This document shows, piece after piece, positions 62,347-64,000 of a DNA stretch of 64,000 bases (position 1 is its first letter; each line of letters starts with the position of its first letter). A program made the translations under genes and the position numbers. The stretch is from Scatophagus argus (Eukaryota > Chordata > Actinopteri > Scatophagidae): the NCBI RefSeq assembly GCF_020382885.2, contig NC_058501.1:11498501-11562500 (forward strand), given 5' to 3'. Below the pieces are notes generated by a model. That model was not told the origin of the DNA. It did not search any database and saw only the letters and a list, made by a program, of their open reading frames with translations.

Positions 62347-63214
62347 ATGGCAGGCTGTGTGAAGGCTGTGTGTTGTGGTGGTGTGGAGATGAAACTACAC
62401 AGAGCGCTACTGACTGGCTGTATGAGCTGTACTAGGATGTATCTGCCATTTGGTGGGAACTTTAATTCAAAGCGCCTTTTCAGTTCTGTAAGTCCTTTTT
62501 GCTCAAGAATGAGTGGGACTCGAACCACCGTGCTCTGTCGTGCTCGCACACCCCTCTGCTCGCTGAAGTCCACTGTGCTATTCGGAAACAGAAAACTGGG
62601 ATTATACAGCAAGACCTACAAGGAGGTTGGATCCAAAGCCCTGTGCAGTCAAACACTGCCCGTGTCAAGATTTCAGCCTGTAAGATCAAAGTCTGCTGCG
62701 GTGAGAAATGAGAACCAGCTTCAAGGAGGTGCAACATGTTCTGGTAAGAATCAAAGTCAGTTTGCATCCTGACAGCTCAATATTATAGATCGACAATAGA
62801 TCATCACACACATGTTGGTATTGGTATATGTATTTTTGTGGATAAATAACAAGACTTTGCTGTGTAGAGATGGGAGGAGGGTGATTTAGACAACAATTGT
62901 TTTGTTGGATATTGATGTAAATTAACTCAGTTAACTGTAGATGGGGTTTTTACCTGAATTTTTGAACATTGAAAACATAGCTTTAGGTCTAACATTAACA
63001 GGTAATTAAGGCATCTGCATAGTTGTTTCTATCTACTTCAGTGTTTTGCTTTTTTTTCAGTGCTTAAAACCCTATATGCCATTGTCCAGTTTTATGAACA
63101 AAATAATTAATTTTACATGTGGTTTTAACATCATCTCTTCTTTGAACAGTGTCCTTTGTCCGCCACAGAGCAACAGATGCCTCCATCTCCAGTGTGCCTC
63201 CAGCTTTTGTAGTG
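62347..63214 (+). CDS. 5' part of an unidentified gene with a mitochondrial-presequence-like N-terminus
   Basis: Exon 1 codes 62347-62743 (donor gtaaga) and exon 2 codes 63150-63214 (acceptor ttgaacag, donor gtaaga), giving 154 residues before the window ends. The start sits in cagtATGG; a second candidate is the ATG at 62389. The first 132 residues hold many Arg, Lys, Ser and Cys but only three Glu and no Asp, as in mitochondrial targeting sequences. Exon 2 reads VSFVRHRATDASISSVPPAF. I do not recognise the family. The gene is divergent from clptm1l and its remaining exons lie beyond 64000. Confidence 0.6.
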
Positions 63215-64000
63215 GTAAGAGATGCACCATTGCCCTGTCAGCCCAAAGCATTTCTGTGGTTACCGTATGTTTGGATTCTTAGTTTCATAGTTTGGATTCT
63301 TTTGTGTAGGATTTTATGAGGTACTAATCCGCAGTCAGTGTATTACCTATGGTAGATGGCAGTCAAGACCCCCTAGTGTGGATAAGCAGAGCAGTAGTAG
63401 TACTGGCTCAGAGGCATAACAATGTACTGGTGCCTACCTAATAAAAAAAAAAAATCGGTGTCATTTTAACTGTTCTATATTTACTGTATTTTGATTGCTC
63501 TATTTTGCCACCAGAGAGACTTTTCCTTTGGCACTACATTTTCTCAACCATAGAGCCCCTGTATTCCTATACATAACATCAGCACAGCTGTACTACATGC
63601 TGTATTAAGCTGCAGATCAGCTGTTTGAGTCACACATTCAGTAGAAGAGACAACAATTACATGAAAATTAAAACAATTTGTTGTGATGGCAACAACAAAA
63701 TGCACAGTGGAGACAAGAGTTACGTTTCGGCGTTATTCTCCATCCCTAAGCCAGCAGTACAGTTGATATCTTCACACCTTCATACCAGAGTTAGAAACTC
63801 AACTTGAACTGTAAAATATTCATTCATACATTGAGTTTTATTTACTTTTAAATGTAATTTACATTAATTAGACCTCTACCCACTTTTCCAAGCAAGCAAT
63901 GCATATTTTGCATCTTTCAGCCCATTCCCCTCTTTTCAAATTGTTCATGTACCTTTCTACACCTTTTCATGCATTGTTCAGCTCTTACCTACTCATTCAC
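63215..64000 (+). other. Intron of the unidentified gene, running to the window end
   Basis: No further exon with a convincing acceptor, donor and matching phase is visible. Open frames are short. Confidence 0.45.

Overview
This is a 64 kb piece of a vertebrate nuclear genome, almost certainly a ray-finned (teleost) fish. The genes are intron-rich with GT-AG splice sites, protein matches are vertebrate, and the repeats include dinucleotide microsatellites, a decayed Tc1-like transposon and fish-type retroelement tails. There is no bacterial, organellar or phage-like organisation. The species cannot be told.

Region 1 (1-49.3 kb, plus strand) is ptk2, encoding focal adhesion kinase (FAK). I reconstruct 31 constitutive coding exons from 10874 to 47228. 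Their lengths sum to 3243 nt (1080 residues) with no frame conflict, against 1052 residues in human FAK. FERM domain, autophosphorylation tyrosine, kinase domain, proline-rich linker and FAT domain are all intact. Three tiny exons match the regulated 'box 6', 'box 7' and 'PWR' exons known from neuronal mammalian FAK. The first 10.8 kb holds no coding sequence I can support and is probably 5' intron or UTR territory.

Two features inside ptk2 look new. One is a 301-codon open exon at 33571-34476 with a good splice acceptor, correct phase, the same first three residues (PSR) as the normal next exon, and a poly(A) signal 9 nt after its stop. It would make a kinase-competent FAK with no FAT domain. 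The other is a promoter-like segment and first-exon-like open frame at about 40.33-40.68 kb. It ends in a donor in phase with the next ptk2 exon, predicting a short, kinase-less, FAT-containing product comparable to FRNK.

Region 2 (49.4-52.1 kb, minus strand) is a three-exon Ly6/uPAR-family gene for a small GPI-anchored protein. It converges on ptk2, with the two poly(A) signals about 50 nt apart. Region 3 (55.3-60.7 kb, minus strand) is clptm1l: 17 exons, 531 residues, reconstructed completely. A Tc1-type transposon remnant lies in its intron 15. Region 4 (about 61.8 kb to the window end, plus strand) is the 5' part of an unidentified gene, divergent from clptm1l, with a basic N-terminus that looks like a mitochondrial presequence.

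FAK acts at integrin adhesions. CLPTM1L serves GPI-anchor synthesis in the ER, and the adjacent Ly6 protein is a predicted GPI-anchored product, but nothing shows that this proximity is functional.
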